Shown here: piece by piece, positions 1-10,950 of the stretch
Numbering within the stretch: the stretch's first letter is position 1
Layout: each line of letters starts with the position of its first letter
Program-made: the position numbers and the translations under genes
Source of the DNA: Lingula anatina
Taxonomy: Eukaryota; Brachiopoda; Lingulata; Lingulida; Lingulidae
Assembly: GCF_001039355.2 (NCBI RefSeq)
Contig: NW_019775613.1
Span: 588,613-652,612 of the forward strand
Direction of reading: 5' to 3'
Length of the DNA: 64,000 bases
The notes under the pieces: generated by a model
What the model saw: only the letters and a program-made list of their open reading frames with translations
The model's database searches: none
Told to the model about the DNA's origin: nothing

Positions 1-29
1 CTGATGTAAAACTAATAAAACCATTAACT

Positions 30-3000
30 CATAACAGCATCAATTTTTAAAACATGCCTTTTCTTTTTGTCCATGTTGGTTTGAATTGTCTGCTTTTTTC
101 TTGTTGGAGATTTGCCCTCAGAGGGACTGTGGCGAGACAAGGCTGTGAAATATCTACAAGAAAACAGAAAACTTGAAAGAAATACTTTGGTAGTTATACC
201 TCAAACTACATCCAAACTAAAACTCATGATTCAATCTCAACAATCACACATCACTGATTAAAAGCAGTTAATATCAATTTTTTAAAATTTTATTCTGTTC
301 ATATGATGATTTCATGTAATCTTCCTTCTCTTTAATAATATGGAATGATTCTATGCAGAAAATTATATGCGTACCTTTCCAGCACCACCAGCCTCTGTTT
401 GAGTCTCATGGCGGACAGAGTGGTGCCCGCGGCATCACTCACCAGTTGATGGTGCTCATGAAGAAGGGAGTGAAGGCAAGCATTCAACTGATTCGAGTCT
501 GAAAAATATGTGACACACTCTCGGATAACTTAATGTAAGATCTATAGAATAAATAACAAGAAATAAGCCAAGCCTGTTTATTTGAAATAACCTGATCTAA
601 AATCAATCTTCACTAATGCCTCAGATCTCAGATGCAACTAAAACCATGATTGTGTAATCAAGGTATCGAGTCAAACGTTTTTCATGTAGGAAACAACAGG
701 ATGCTGTAGCGTAAAGTGGTTTTTCTTTGAATTACAGTGGATATTTCTGAAATTTATTTGTCTTTTTCATCCACCGTGTATATTCCATTTTGCTTCTGAT
801 ATCAAACACATATATATACCTGGTTGCTGGCCCCAAGTCCAGGAATCTATAATGGAGTGGGATGGTTTCGGCATCTTTGCCTCTTCTTCTTTTCTTTCTT
901 TCTCCTCTTGGTCAAGTTTCTGGCAGGCTGGACAGTTGCAGCCATTGTTTGGACCACAGTGACTATCGCAGCAGGCACAAGACAACACCTTGGCACCACA
1001 GTAATACCTGCCGGTTTCACCTGTAGCAAAAACAAGGTATTCTATAAATACTGTGATTTAGATATTCTGTTTCTAATTTTCATTGATTTGACTTAGTCAC
1101 AGCAACTTTGTGGCAATCTGGAGTTCTTAATGTTTGAGTAAGAATAGCTTAGTACTTTACCACTGAAAATTTTAATCCCAGTCATTCCACAAAACACAAG
1201 CATGCCAGACAAGACATAGTTCACCAAATCTACCTTTAAGTTTCAATCTGACTGATTATAATTTAATACTACATCTCTTCAATAACTGTCACATCTTTGC
1301 CCCAACCACTGCAGCCTTTTTACCATGAATTCTACTATATTTTGTTTTGTGACAAGTTTCAAGCATATTTTGTTACTGGTAACAACCTTTAGTAACCTGT
1401 TATTTTTTTCCATAATACTGATGAAGCCAATTTAACAAACTGCATTCATTATCTTTAGAGCACTGTTATAATACCCATCCTGTTTTAATTTGATGTTTCT
1501 CTCTGTTTAAGGTATCCAAAGAAATAATTGTCAAGTTTGCTGTTGGCTTGGTTACAGTACAAAACACAGTTTAACTAGAAGAGATTAACACCTACCTTTC
1601 TTGGCCAATAGCCCAGCACTGTTCAGAATCCCATCACTGACATCACTAACTATTTCCCTGTCTTTGACCAACTCATTCCACAACTGACTCAGCCCATCAT
1701 GAGAGAAGGCAGCCTGGAAAATTATATAGAAGTCATTAACATCCCTTTTAATTCTGATGCTTGTATTAACTTTAACAAAAGATGACTTGGGGAAGGGGGT
1801 CAAAAACAAAATATCATCTTTGGAAAAAAAACAAAGAAATACCAAAACATTTTTTGTGCTTAAACATTTTGAACTATACGTATATTTCTAACTTGGGCTC
1901 CTCCCAAATGAAAATCCTTAGAATTATGTTGTTTATTAATGTATTCCACAATTTAGTAAGGAAAGGTATCACAAGGCTAAAGCCAACTTCCTTGGTTTAT
2001 CAATTATGCTAGTAAATTTGCAGCCAAGTATTTCACAAGCCTTTGCTGGTCTGTATCTATTAAAACTGATTTCAAATCAATTTCAAAAATTACTTGGCTC
2101 CCAAGTCTCAACTATTATGGAAAAGTGCATACTGTGCAGTAGTAAATGATACACTGATGGATTCCACCTGTTTTTGCTGTTGGTTTATATTATTAGCACT
2201 GGCACATAATCAGAAGAAATGTTATATGTAGTCAGAGTAATTGGCTACTTCTTTGTAACAAGAGACCGTTCATCACCACCAACATCACTTCTTTCCCATT
2301 AGTACTGTCAGTGGGTGTGTGTAAAACAGGCAGCCTTGAGAAATATTATCTGTTAGAGCAAAGGAAATCTTCCACATAGATCTACATTTCACATCCCTAT
2401 ATACACCATTACAATCTTTTCACTGTGGTAATTTTTTTTCCCAATACATCATTTATTACCATTTATTAACATGTTAATTTGTTTCATCATTTTATATGTA
2501 AATTTCAAACACCTAATTTCTTCTCATATTTCATTTACTGTAATGAATAATTTTTCAAAAATTCAAAATTTCTAGACACTTCATTTCTTTACATTCCATT
2601 TAATGATATATAATATATTAACCAAAAACAGTTTCTGACATGAATACAACTTGCTTTGCCAAACTTCCAAGCATGATTTCCAAGAATTTACAAGTAAATC
2701 ACAGAAATATTGTTGACCAATCTTGTTTCAATATAGTCAAAACCATGAAGAAGAAATCTTCACTGGCTGACATCCTAACCAACTCTTAGTAATTTCAGAA
2801 ATTGCAACCAAGTGAAGATACATGCATGTTGTCCTGATTTCTCTTTATTAACACGTACCATGGGATTAGAACCTCACGAGCCAGTGCTAATTGACAGCTC
2901 TTCCAGAAGAAACTTGCAGTCGATCTAGACTGAGATGCCTAGTATTAATGATTTCTATACCTGCACTAATCTTGTCAAGATGAAGCTCATGTTCAGAGTG

Positions 3001-5590
3001 GTTATACGGTAAAAACTTGAAAATTTTGTTGGTCTTAAAAATTTTGTTGGAAGATGATTCTCTGCCAAAATAATTTTTTTGTCAAACTTGAAAATGGGCC
3101 TCTTGATAATTTTGGAAAGTTTGTCACCAAATATTGTCGTATTAGATTCATGCTTTTTAAAATATTAATTGATTTTTAAGTGACAAAATTTTCAGGTTTT
3201 TACCATAATTGCTAAGCTCCACATACATATTGAAGACGGTGCTGGATTCTTATGATATATCATAATTATATTGGTCTAGTAATACACAGAAATTGTAAAG
3301 GATAGAACCACTGAATATAAGCGGGTGGCGCAATTACTAGTATACTTGACCAATGTTCAGTTTTATAAAGCCATCACAGACGAACCATCATCCAACAACT
3401 ATAGCTGTATTCAGTGCTAAACTATTTGTACACTGAGAAAATGGGAATATTGTGAAACAAACAAGCCATAAGATACACCAGCAAATTGAATAAACAGTTA
3501 TTTCTGAGAAAACCATTCATACCAGATAATTGCATTGCTATAAAAAGACGAATTATTCCTGGAATACTGCCAGTTTCAATAAAAAAAAATCTCAGAAAAA
3601 ATCCCATACAGGCTCTGATTCATCACATACCATAGGTTTTGGTTTCCAGTCCCAGGTTTTCTTATCAATTTCTACTTCCTTCCATTTTTTTTTATTTTTA
3701 AGTATTTTATTTAAAAAAACATGATATTAACTGTTCAGATTTGTCAATAATGTCTGAGACAACCCAACTTAACCCGAAATAAAAACACAAAATAAAGAAA
3801 TAAAATTAATGCTAATTAAAAGGAGAAGATTGTTAGCAGTAAAATTAAAATGTATATATGTACAAGTAATATATCATTAATTATTCTATTCACAGCTTTC
3901 ATGTATTTACTAGTATACTCAGTGCTATGGAACAGGTTGTTCCAGGAAGACACTAATTAAAAGTCTCGGCGTTTCCAGCACTGATGCCGATATAGCACCA
4001 ACTGTAAGTGGATATTAAGACAAACTGGTGTTTATTTTTGGGAATCCCTGTAGGATATCTGGATGCACTCTTAAACAAATCTCTGATGAAATCATGAACA
4101 CTGACAGGTTATGTTTAGAGGTTTGCACACACTGTGCGTGCCAACACGGCAAAGCTCAAAACATGCAGATGTATTGTTTAACATTTCACAATAAAATAAC
4201 ACTAAAAATACACAGGCAATCAATATTGAAAAATTTTGAGAAAATTAAAAAAAACATATTGATTTATAAGAAGAGCTGCGAAAATTGTATTATGACATTC
4301 CTGAGGGCTGGACAAATGCTGGCTACAACTGACTTCTCTAGATACTTGGAAGATCTGTTTTCTCTTCTTTTTCTCTCTTTTCTCTTCTATTATTTCTTCA
4401 TCCTCCCTTTTTTCTTTTTTTCATTTTTTTTTCTTTATTACTTAATTATGTAGGTGGGAGGGATGCAAGATTTTCTGGAGGCCACATATTGCTGTAAAAG
4501 CACTGCATTTTTGCCACAAGTCCAGAGGCATTCCATTAAGGCTGAAGCTGTTCAGACTGTTACCCTGTCTTTAACCTATCTAAAGAGCGTCTATAGCTAG
4601 AGGAGTGTTATGGTACTATTGAAGAAAGATCATACCTATATAACCCTGGTACATCTAAGCAGAGGGGGGAGGGCATGAGCTACAACGACAATGTGCAAAG
4701 TCCTGCAATACAGCAGTTTATAAGACCAACTTCATGGTAAAACGGATTGCTCCTTCGACCTGCAATTATTATTAAATATGACGTAGAAAAACAACTGCTC
4801 TAAGTCTCTAAGTCAAACTATTATTAATAACGCAGTACACTGTACAGTAGATGTGTGTGCCTGCACTACTTCATTCCCCCCCCCCCCAGCCCCTTCTGCT
4901 CAAAACAATTAATCAATTTTGAATCTGCTCCATTAAAATATTTACCAAGAAACCAGAAGCAAATCTATACTGTGTGTGTGTATATAAGGTGCCGTTTTCC
5001 AGGCTCTGCCACCTGACCTGGTAATTAGACTTGTCAGGTGTTGTCAGGTAGGTATTACCTGTTCAGGGTTGTAAACAAACGTCTCTCAGTCTGGCAAAAA
5101 ACAGGGAAAACAATTTGTAGGCAACTAGAAGCCCATCATGCCTCCAAACTGCAAGCTTACTGGTACGGTCTTAGTATAGAGACCAAGATCTCTTACTGCC
5201 CTCATTATATCGTCTCAGTATATATTAAATAATCAACCGTTGAATTCAATTTTACTTGAAGGGAGCTATCTCATGTTTTCAGATGTGCAGTGAGAAAAAT
5301 AAATGGAGAAAATATTTAGAATAGTAAATACATCAAGAAACAATTATCATACCTAAGTGTTTACAAAGCAGAAAACCAGGACAAAAATAACTGTTCACAA
5401 CTGAGGCTAGATTGCATGTTATGATAATCAAAATACCAAATGATGAATATGATTTGTATTTTTGATCACAGAAAGACATAATTCTTTTTACCCCTGATGT
5501 ATACCTGTAACATCTTCGCAAAGAAGGTAAACGGTTCTAATGGTTTAGTGTAACTAAGTTTGTGACGTGCCTATGTATATGTGCACACAT

Positions 5591-5644
<54 letters not shown>

Positions 5645-6310
5645 TCAAACTCAGATCACCTAGCCAAAAGCATTCTCACTCAATTACACACCTCAGCCTG
5701 CTACTGTTACTAAATGAACTACCTACGGAGTGCTTCCTAACTTGTCAAAACCTTTAACAATAAACCAATCCTTTTATGCCCAGCAGAAATACCAAGATAC
5801 AAGGTGCTTCAATAAATATTTTACCACACTAGGAACAGGGTCACAGGTCTGTTCTAGGCATGTATGTGTGTAAACCTGTTATTACTAGTAACCGTTTATT
5901 TTGATGAAATAGAGTGCTGCAGTGTTTTGCTTGAAAACATACACCTTTTCGAAAACAAAAAAGCCCAAATGAAAGGAAAAATGCTACAGACAGCTTATGT
6001 CTGGCACGACAGTAAATCTAGAAAAAATTTGGCTTTCACATGCACTGCATACAGTAAGCATATAAGTTGCATCTTTGCTATGAACTCGGTCGCAATTTTC
6101 ACCTGACATCCTTTATCCTTTTACATTAGTACCATCATGAACATAATGAAAAACTGAGATCAAAGCTTAACATTCTTTGCAACAATGCTCTTTTTTTGTG
6201 CTCATAAAGAAAGTCACAAAAAAGTTTATTTTTCTTCTTACCTGTATGTCTGTCTTCAGCCACTTGGTGTCCAGGCGAACCTGAGGTCGCAATCTTGGAG
6301 CACGCTGCAT
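30..6310 (-). CDS. HERC2: HERC2-like giant E3 ubiquitin ligase, N-terminal exons (partial)
   Basis: HERC2 is a very large HECT-type E3 ubiquitin ligase with RCC1 repeats, acting in the DNA-damage response and centrosome control; only its N-terminus is here. Coding exons in gene order: 6242-6310 (ATG at 6310), 1596-1713, 820-1020, 375-498, and about 30-153, whose 3' splice boundary I cannot fix (an in-frame TAA follows near base 30). Phases join cleanly. The translation carries RLDTKWLKTDIQ, then DGLSQLWNELVKDREIV, then SIIDSWTWGQQP, then TTLSAMRLKQRLVVLERYF, in the order and spacing I know from vertebrate HERC2. Between the second and third motifs lies a Cys-rich stretch (GRYYCG, then CACC, CGPNNGCNC, PAC) that I do not know from vertebrate HERC2. 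The introns at 1714-6241 and 6348 onward are long and hold repeats. A four-codon upstream ORF (ATG AAG AAG TGA) sits in the leader just before the main start. Confidence 0.9.
3008..3204. repeat. Inverted-repeat element, MITE-like, in a HERC2 intron
   Basis: The 22-base arm at 3008-3029 (GGTAAAAACTTG then AAAATTTTGT) pairs with 3183-3204 with a single mismatch, enclosing about 150 bases. No convincing target-site duplication was found. Its size and terminal inverted repeat fit a small non-autonomous DNA transposon, but it could be a chance AT-rich palindrome. Confidence 0.5.
5589..5641. repeat. (CA)n-(GA)n compound microsatellite
   Basis: A short CA run passes directly into a long GA run within a HERC2 intron. 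It is a simple-sequence repeat with no coding content. Confidence 0.95.
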
Positions 6311-7756
6311 GTTGGTCTTCAATTCTTCTAACTCACTTCTTCATATTCTGGGAAAAAAAGCACAGTTATAGATTTACTTACAATGCACATTCACTATTTG
6401 TACTTAGAACAAAATATATTTTTTTATGTTTAATTAATATGTTATTTGTAACCCTTACTGTAAACTGTCTCTCTTCCTTAGCAGGATGAAAATCATGAGA
6501 CAAAGAACAAAAATATTTCGACTGATCAAAAAAAAAAAAAAAAAAAACAGGCTAGGCATAACACAACTTCTATCTTAGAATTGAATAAAATACAGATGGT
6601 TTCAGTCTGTTATTTCTTAGTTACTAGGAGGCAAACAGTGTTCAAGTCTAATCACTGTCTAGACTGTACCCACACTGACAAGAACCTACTGTGCCATAAC
6701 AAAACATTGGCTTTAATTGATGAAAGATGTGATAAAAATACAAATACTCAGGTTAACTTATATTTACTGCTGGTGATGAGGTAAAAGAATACTATTAGAT
6801 TAATTAGTAAATTGACAAAAAACAGAGAAGACTGGAGGGAAGAGCAGTAAAACAGATAAAGCCAGTTAAATGGAGGAAAAGTTGGCTGATATATAAGGAT
6901 GGATGGACAGACTAACCAACCACTAAATACTGGTGTTATTAAATAGTTCTGTCTGGTCAATGAGAAGTCAAATCTATTCCTGACCTATGCCCAAAATGTT
7001 TTTGAACATGTATATAATTAGTTTGAGTATTAGTTCAGCTTCTCTAGACTGTTTTAAACATAGTCTTCACATGTACAGAGACTGCCAATTTGAAAGTAAA
7101 TGGATCAAGGCTAGAATTCGCCATAAAAGAAAAAAAATTACAGAAAAACCTTACAACTACAAATGAATAGAAAACAAAGCTGGTAACTTTCATCATATGA
7201 TTTTATCATTGCTCAGACCATGATTCATCTTGTGTGCAGCTTGCTGTTTGACCCCAGGATGTTTTTAACATGAGCGCACAGACAATTGATTTTCCTTTGT
7301 ATCAATTTTTCTGTTGACCCTACAAACAGTCATCTTATCCTAGTTGCAATATCCTGAAAATTATTTATGTTAATGTATTATAATATAGGGCCACATGCTT
7401 GGTTTATTACTTTAATCTAAGAATAGGTCTTCACATGATTTTACCCTTACTTTTATTTATATAGTATAAATGATGTAGCAGTTCTTGTTAAAATACAGTA
7501 TCTATATTACAATAGCAGATCAGCCAAAGTCTCCTTTTCATGTTTTTCTCCAAAACTACAAGGAACTGTTGACAACTGACAAGTGTTAGCAATACTTTAG
7601 GGTAGTGGAAAGATAGTGGCCGTAGTTTGTATTTGATTATAACTGTTAAAAGTATATACAGTATTGAAGGCATTTTCTAGCCTTCAGCAATTTTCGTAAA
7701 GCTTCGGTATGTGTGACAGGTATCATATATATACTGTCAATAACAAAACATCAGAT

Positions 7757-7865
7757 AGCAAGCTTTGGTAGCTGAGTGGCAACATCCTAGGCTGCCAAAC
7801 ATGGTGAAGTAAGTTCAATTCCTGCTCAGTCAAGTTTTTTTTCTTTTCTTTTCTTTTTTTTTTTA
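7757..7865 (+). mobile_element. tRNA-derived SINE-like sequence
   Basis: TAGCTGAGTGG at 7769-7779 fits a Pol III A box and GTTCAATTCC at 7813-7822 fits a B box, at tRNA-like spacing, followed by a T-rich tract. The body does not fold cleanly into a functional tRNA by eye, so a tRNA-derived SINE head or tRNA pseudogene is more likely than an active gene. Confidence 0.6.
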
Positions 7866-9062
7866 ATTATTATTATTATTAAATGATTGTTGAACATTAT
7901 ATTTGCACCTAAAGGCAGGGTATGGAGGTTGTTTTTTTATTGTTATTGTTTTTCACCAGATTTTGGTTGATAATGCATGTCATAAATAAATGAAAGATCA
8001 CAATTACCATGATAAAATATTTAGCATCATTTATAAATTACACCAAATACTGTTTATTGTATTTATTGATGTTAAACACTTTCAAAATAAATATTTAATG
8101 TTTTGATATCGTGATAAGCTTTCATTGTCTAACTGACTCAGGGCAAGAGTGGAAATAAGACTTTCACACAGAATAAAGTATATAAAGAGATTCTATAAAT
8201 GGTGTATACTAATCTCTTATCATGGTTCAGTGATTGATGTGACGGGTATCAGCAAGTCACAAATCAATACAAGTTAAAATTTACACTCACAAAGTGTTTG
8301 TAACAAAGGAGTAATGCAACCTGGTAAATCCTACTATTTAGATTAGTAAATATTAAGTGAGATAAAGAGTGAATTTTAAACATCCTTAGTCATATTTGGC
8401 TTGTAAAACAATATGAATTCCAATACTTCTACCAGTCTGCAATTTCATAGGGCTACTATTCAAAATTATAACTACAATAAAATTTTCTCCCTTTGTCATA
8501 TTACCATTATCCATCTATTTGACTTAACATGATACTTAGAACTTGGCAAAAATTTACCATACTAAAAACAGAGACCAGTACAGAAAGGCAAAAGTATATT
8601 GGTGCTGCTGTGATATACACGTACTAGTAGCAACTAACTTTGATAGATATGCTCATTCAATTGGGAAAATGTTTAATTAACTACACTAACTGCACCTGTG
8701 GGATATACGCAAAACCTGCAAGAAGCCTAATTCTAAGTTGAAGTAGGGGTGGGGGTTCAAAGGAAGAGATGGAATTTGTTTAGTGATAAATATCACATAT
8801 TTCAATGGCAGAGAAATTAGTCTGACAGTCTTACCTGCTGACTTACATCCAAGCGAATTTCCCAAATTTCTGCCCACAGTCATAAAGTCTCCATCAATTT
8901 ACAAATAAGTATTCTAAGCATATGCCATTCAGATAAAGTTAAAACCATACCTGATTAAAACTGTGCTATGCTGAAATGTATGCATTCAAGGCTATGGTAG
9001 ACATGATAAATTACTAGGCAATATTGCAGCACCAGTGAGTAATTATAAGTGGAGAGATAATT

Positions 9063-9218
9063 CAGGGGCGGATTTAGGGCGTCTTCTGGGTCTTCCGGAA
9101 GACGGTCAGATTTTCAAGTTTACATTGACGGGTATTTCGGAAGACAGTCAAAAATGGAGGACGGATCAACATAGATAAATTGGAAGACTGTCAAAAAATA
9201 ACTCTGGATCCGCTCCTG
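9063..9218. mobile_element. MITE, CAGGGGCGG family, copy A
   Basis: This 156-base element begins CAGGGGCGGATTTAGGGC and ends GGATCCGCTCCTG, an imperfect inverted repeat of the start. It is flanked by a 5-base direct duplication TAATT (9058-9062 and 9219-9223). A second copy is at 31562-31730. The termini resemble hAT-type elements that make 5-base duplications; no transposase is encoded. Confidence 0.85.
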
Positions 9219-9693
9219 TAATTCCTCAAAACTTGTCTCCATTTAGACCAATTTTTTCAGCAGCATAAATCTTCTGGTTATGAGATATAAAACTTCTTGA
9301 TCATTTAATCATAAATGTGACAAAGAGGTCCTGGTGTCATCTTGAAAAACTGGGAGTAACACCCTGTCTTCAAACTCATACTCTAACTTAAGAGTCTAAG
9401 TTTTAATCAAAGTTGTTGGTTGCCTATAGTTGTGCAGCCTACAAGTAATGGACCTTTCACATTTGTCTGAGATCTAAATGCTGCACTTGCCAATGCATTA
9501 AAATTCTTAACAAGCGTGAAGCTGGAGGTAACCTGCAGGAGTTTCAAAACAAGCGTGTGACGCCTGACGGCTGTGCCCCAGTAGCACATCTTTGTGGTTG
9601 CAAGTCAAAAATGAAAGTTTAAAGAAAACATTTTCACGAGACACAAAATAAAACAAAATAAGTTGCTAACGATTGAGATTGTTCATCACTTAC

Positions 9694-9850
9694 TTTCGAG
9701 ACTAATCGACATCTCCGAAAAGCTCCGAGGTCACCAGAATTCCGTTTTTGTTGTACGAGTGAAAAGATGCATCGCCAAAACCAACATGGAGACGAATAAG
9801 GTGAAGGTCGGGTGTACCGTCGCAATGCTCTATGGCTTGTCTCAACTATC
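9694..9850 (-). promoter_or_regulatory. Probable noncoding first exon and promoter area of HERC2
   Basis: On the minus strand CTCGAAA is followed by a strong donor (gtaagtga) at 9693, and the area 9660-9860 is richer in CpG than its surroundings. The coding-exon leader at 6311-6347 has a good acceptor, so a spliced 5' UTR from here is reasonable. The transcription start was not seen; the upper limit is a guess. Open frames on both strands here have no recognisable protein content. Confidence 0.4.
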
Positions 9851-10559
9851 ACATCCACTGGACGATGTCTTGCAGGATAAGAAAAGAAATCGTTATCTGT
9901 TGCAATAGATCTAAACATCGACAAGTATTTTATGAAAATTTACGATGAAAATTAAAAAAAAATTGAAATACAAAGAATAAAACGAAGGAAAATAAAGAAC
10001 ATCATAATACCAATAGAATGACTGTGTTCGTACAGCGGTACCCTAATTTGTTTAAAAGTTCATTGGTCCGAAAAGTGTACAAACTACTAAAATGATTTAC
10101 TTCATTGATCTAAAGTCTCCGAAAGTTGATTAATCCGACAGCAAAAATTTATCAGTTGGAAGGTCTAACAGTTCCAAACTTATGTATGAGCTCTGACAAT
10201 TTAATTTCATACATGAAATTCCGAACGTTTGAGAATGGAATAGACTAGACTAGATCAGACTAGAGTAGAATATTTGCAAATCTATAGTAAATAAAAATAT
10301 GTCTAATTGATATTACGTGTTTTTCACATAAGGAACAAATATCTTGTAGGTTGGTACTTTGAATATACATATGTAATTGGAAAATATTTATCAATTAATT
10401 CTATTATTTATCAAAACGTTTAAAACAATTAAATGGATTTTTAAAAAATCTTTCTATATAAAACAATAGAGTGACCCCAGTTTACGTAATATGTAGCCAC
10501 ATAATCATGACATATTCAGCAGTTTTTAAAATTTCGCTGCAGTCAACGCAGAAATTACA

Positions 10560-10662
10560 ACCCGAAGCACAAGAATATTGTGTTAGTTGAGATTTCACAT
10601 CAGACAAATGCAGTGTCGATGTGTGCTTGTTTTCCATACTAACGGAGGTTGAAACTGTTCAA
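10560..10662 (+). promoter_or_regulatory. Probable noncoding first exon of the zinc-finger gene
   Basis: Sequence ending GTTCAA at 10662 is followed by a strong donor (gtgagtga). The next exon starts after ttttgtaag at 10901. The phase that would continue the downstream frame backwards contains TGA, so this exon is untranslated. Its 5' limit is not visible. Confidence 0.45.
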
Positions 10663-10744
10663 GTGAGTGAAGTCTACTTATTTTCTAAAGATTTTAGCAT
10701 TGTATCACAATGATAAATTATCTATATAATTAAAATTGACCAGC

Positions 10745-10745
<1 letters not shown>

Positions 10746-10790
<45 letters not shown>
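10746..10790. repeat. (CT)n microsatellite
   Basis: A pure CT dinucleotide run in the first intron of the zinc-finger gene, between the noncoding first exon and the ATG exon. Confidence 0.95.
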
Positions 10791-10796
<6 letters not shown>

Positions 10797-10950
10797 ATGT
10801 ATGTATAATTATATTATAATAATATTTTAAATGATAAGTGTTAGCCATGCACATATTAATATGAAGTATTTTAATATCTGTAATTTTATACTTTTGTAAG
10901 AACTGGCAAAAATCGAATCTCATCAAAGGAACAAGGTTGATGGCACCAGC

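Noticed and set aside
4028-4453. 141-codon plus-strand open frame in a HERC2 intron
   Set aside because: It has no recognisable domain and ends in a Phe/Leu run caused by a T-rich tract, with no splice or promoter context.
9634-9924. Overlapping open frames on both strands near the HERC2 5' end
   Set aside because: Neither shows domain content. A noncoding first exon with donor gtaagtga at 9693 explains the CpG-richer sequence better.
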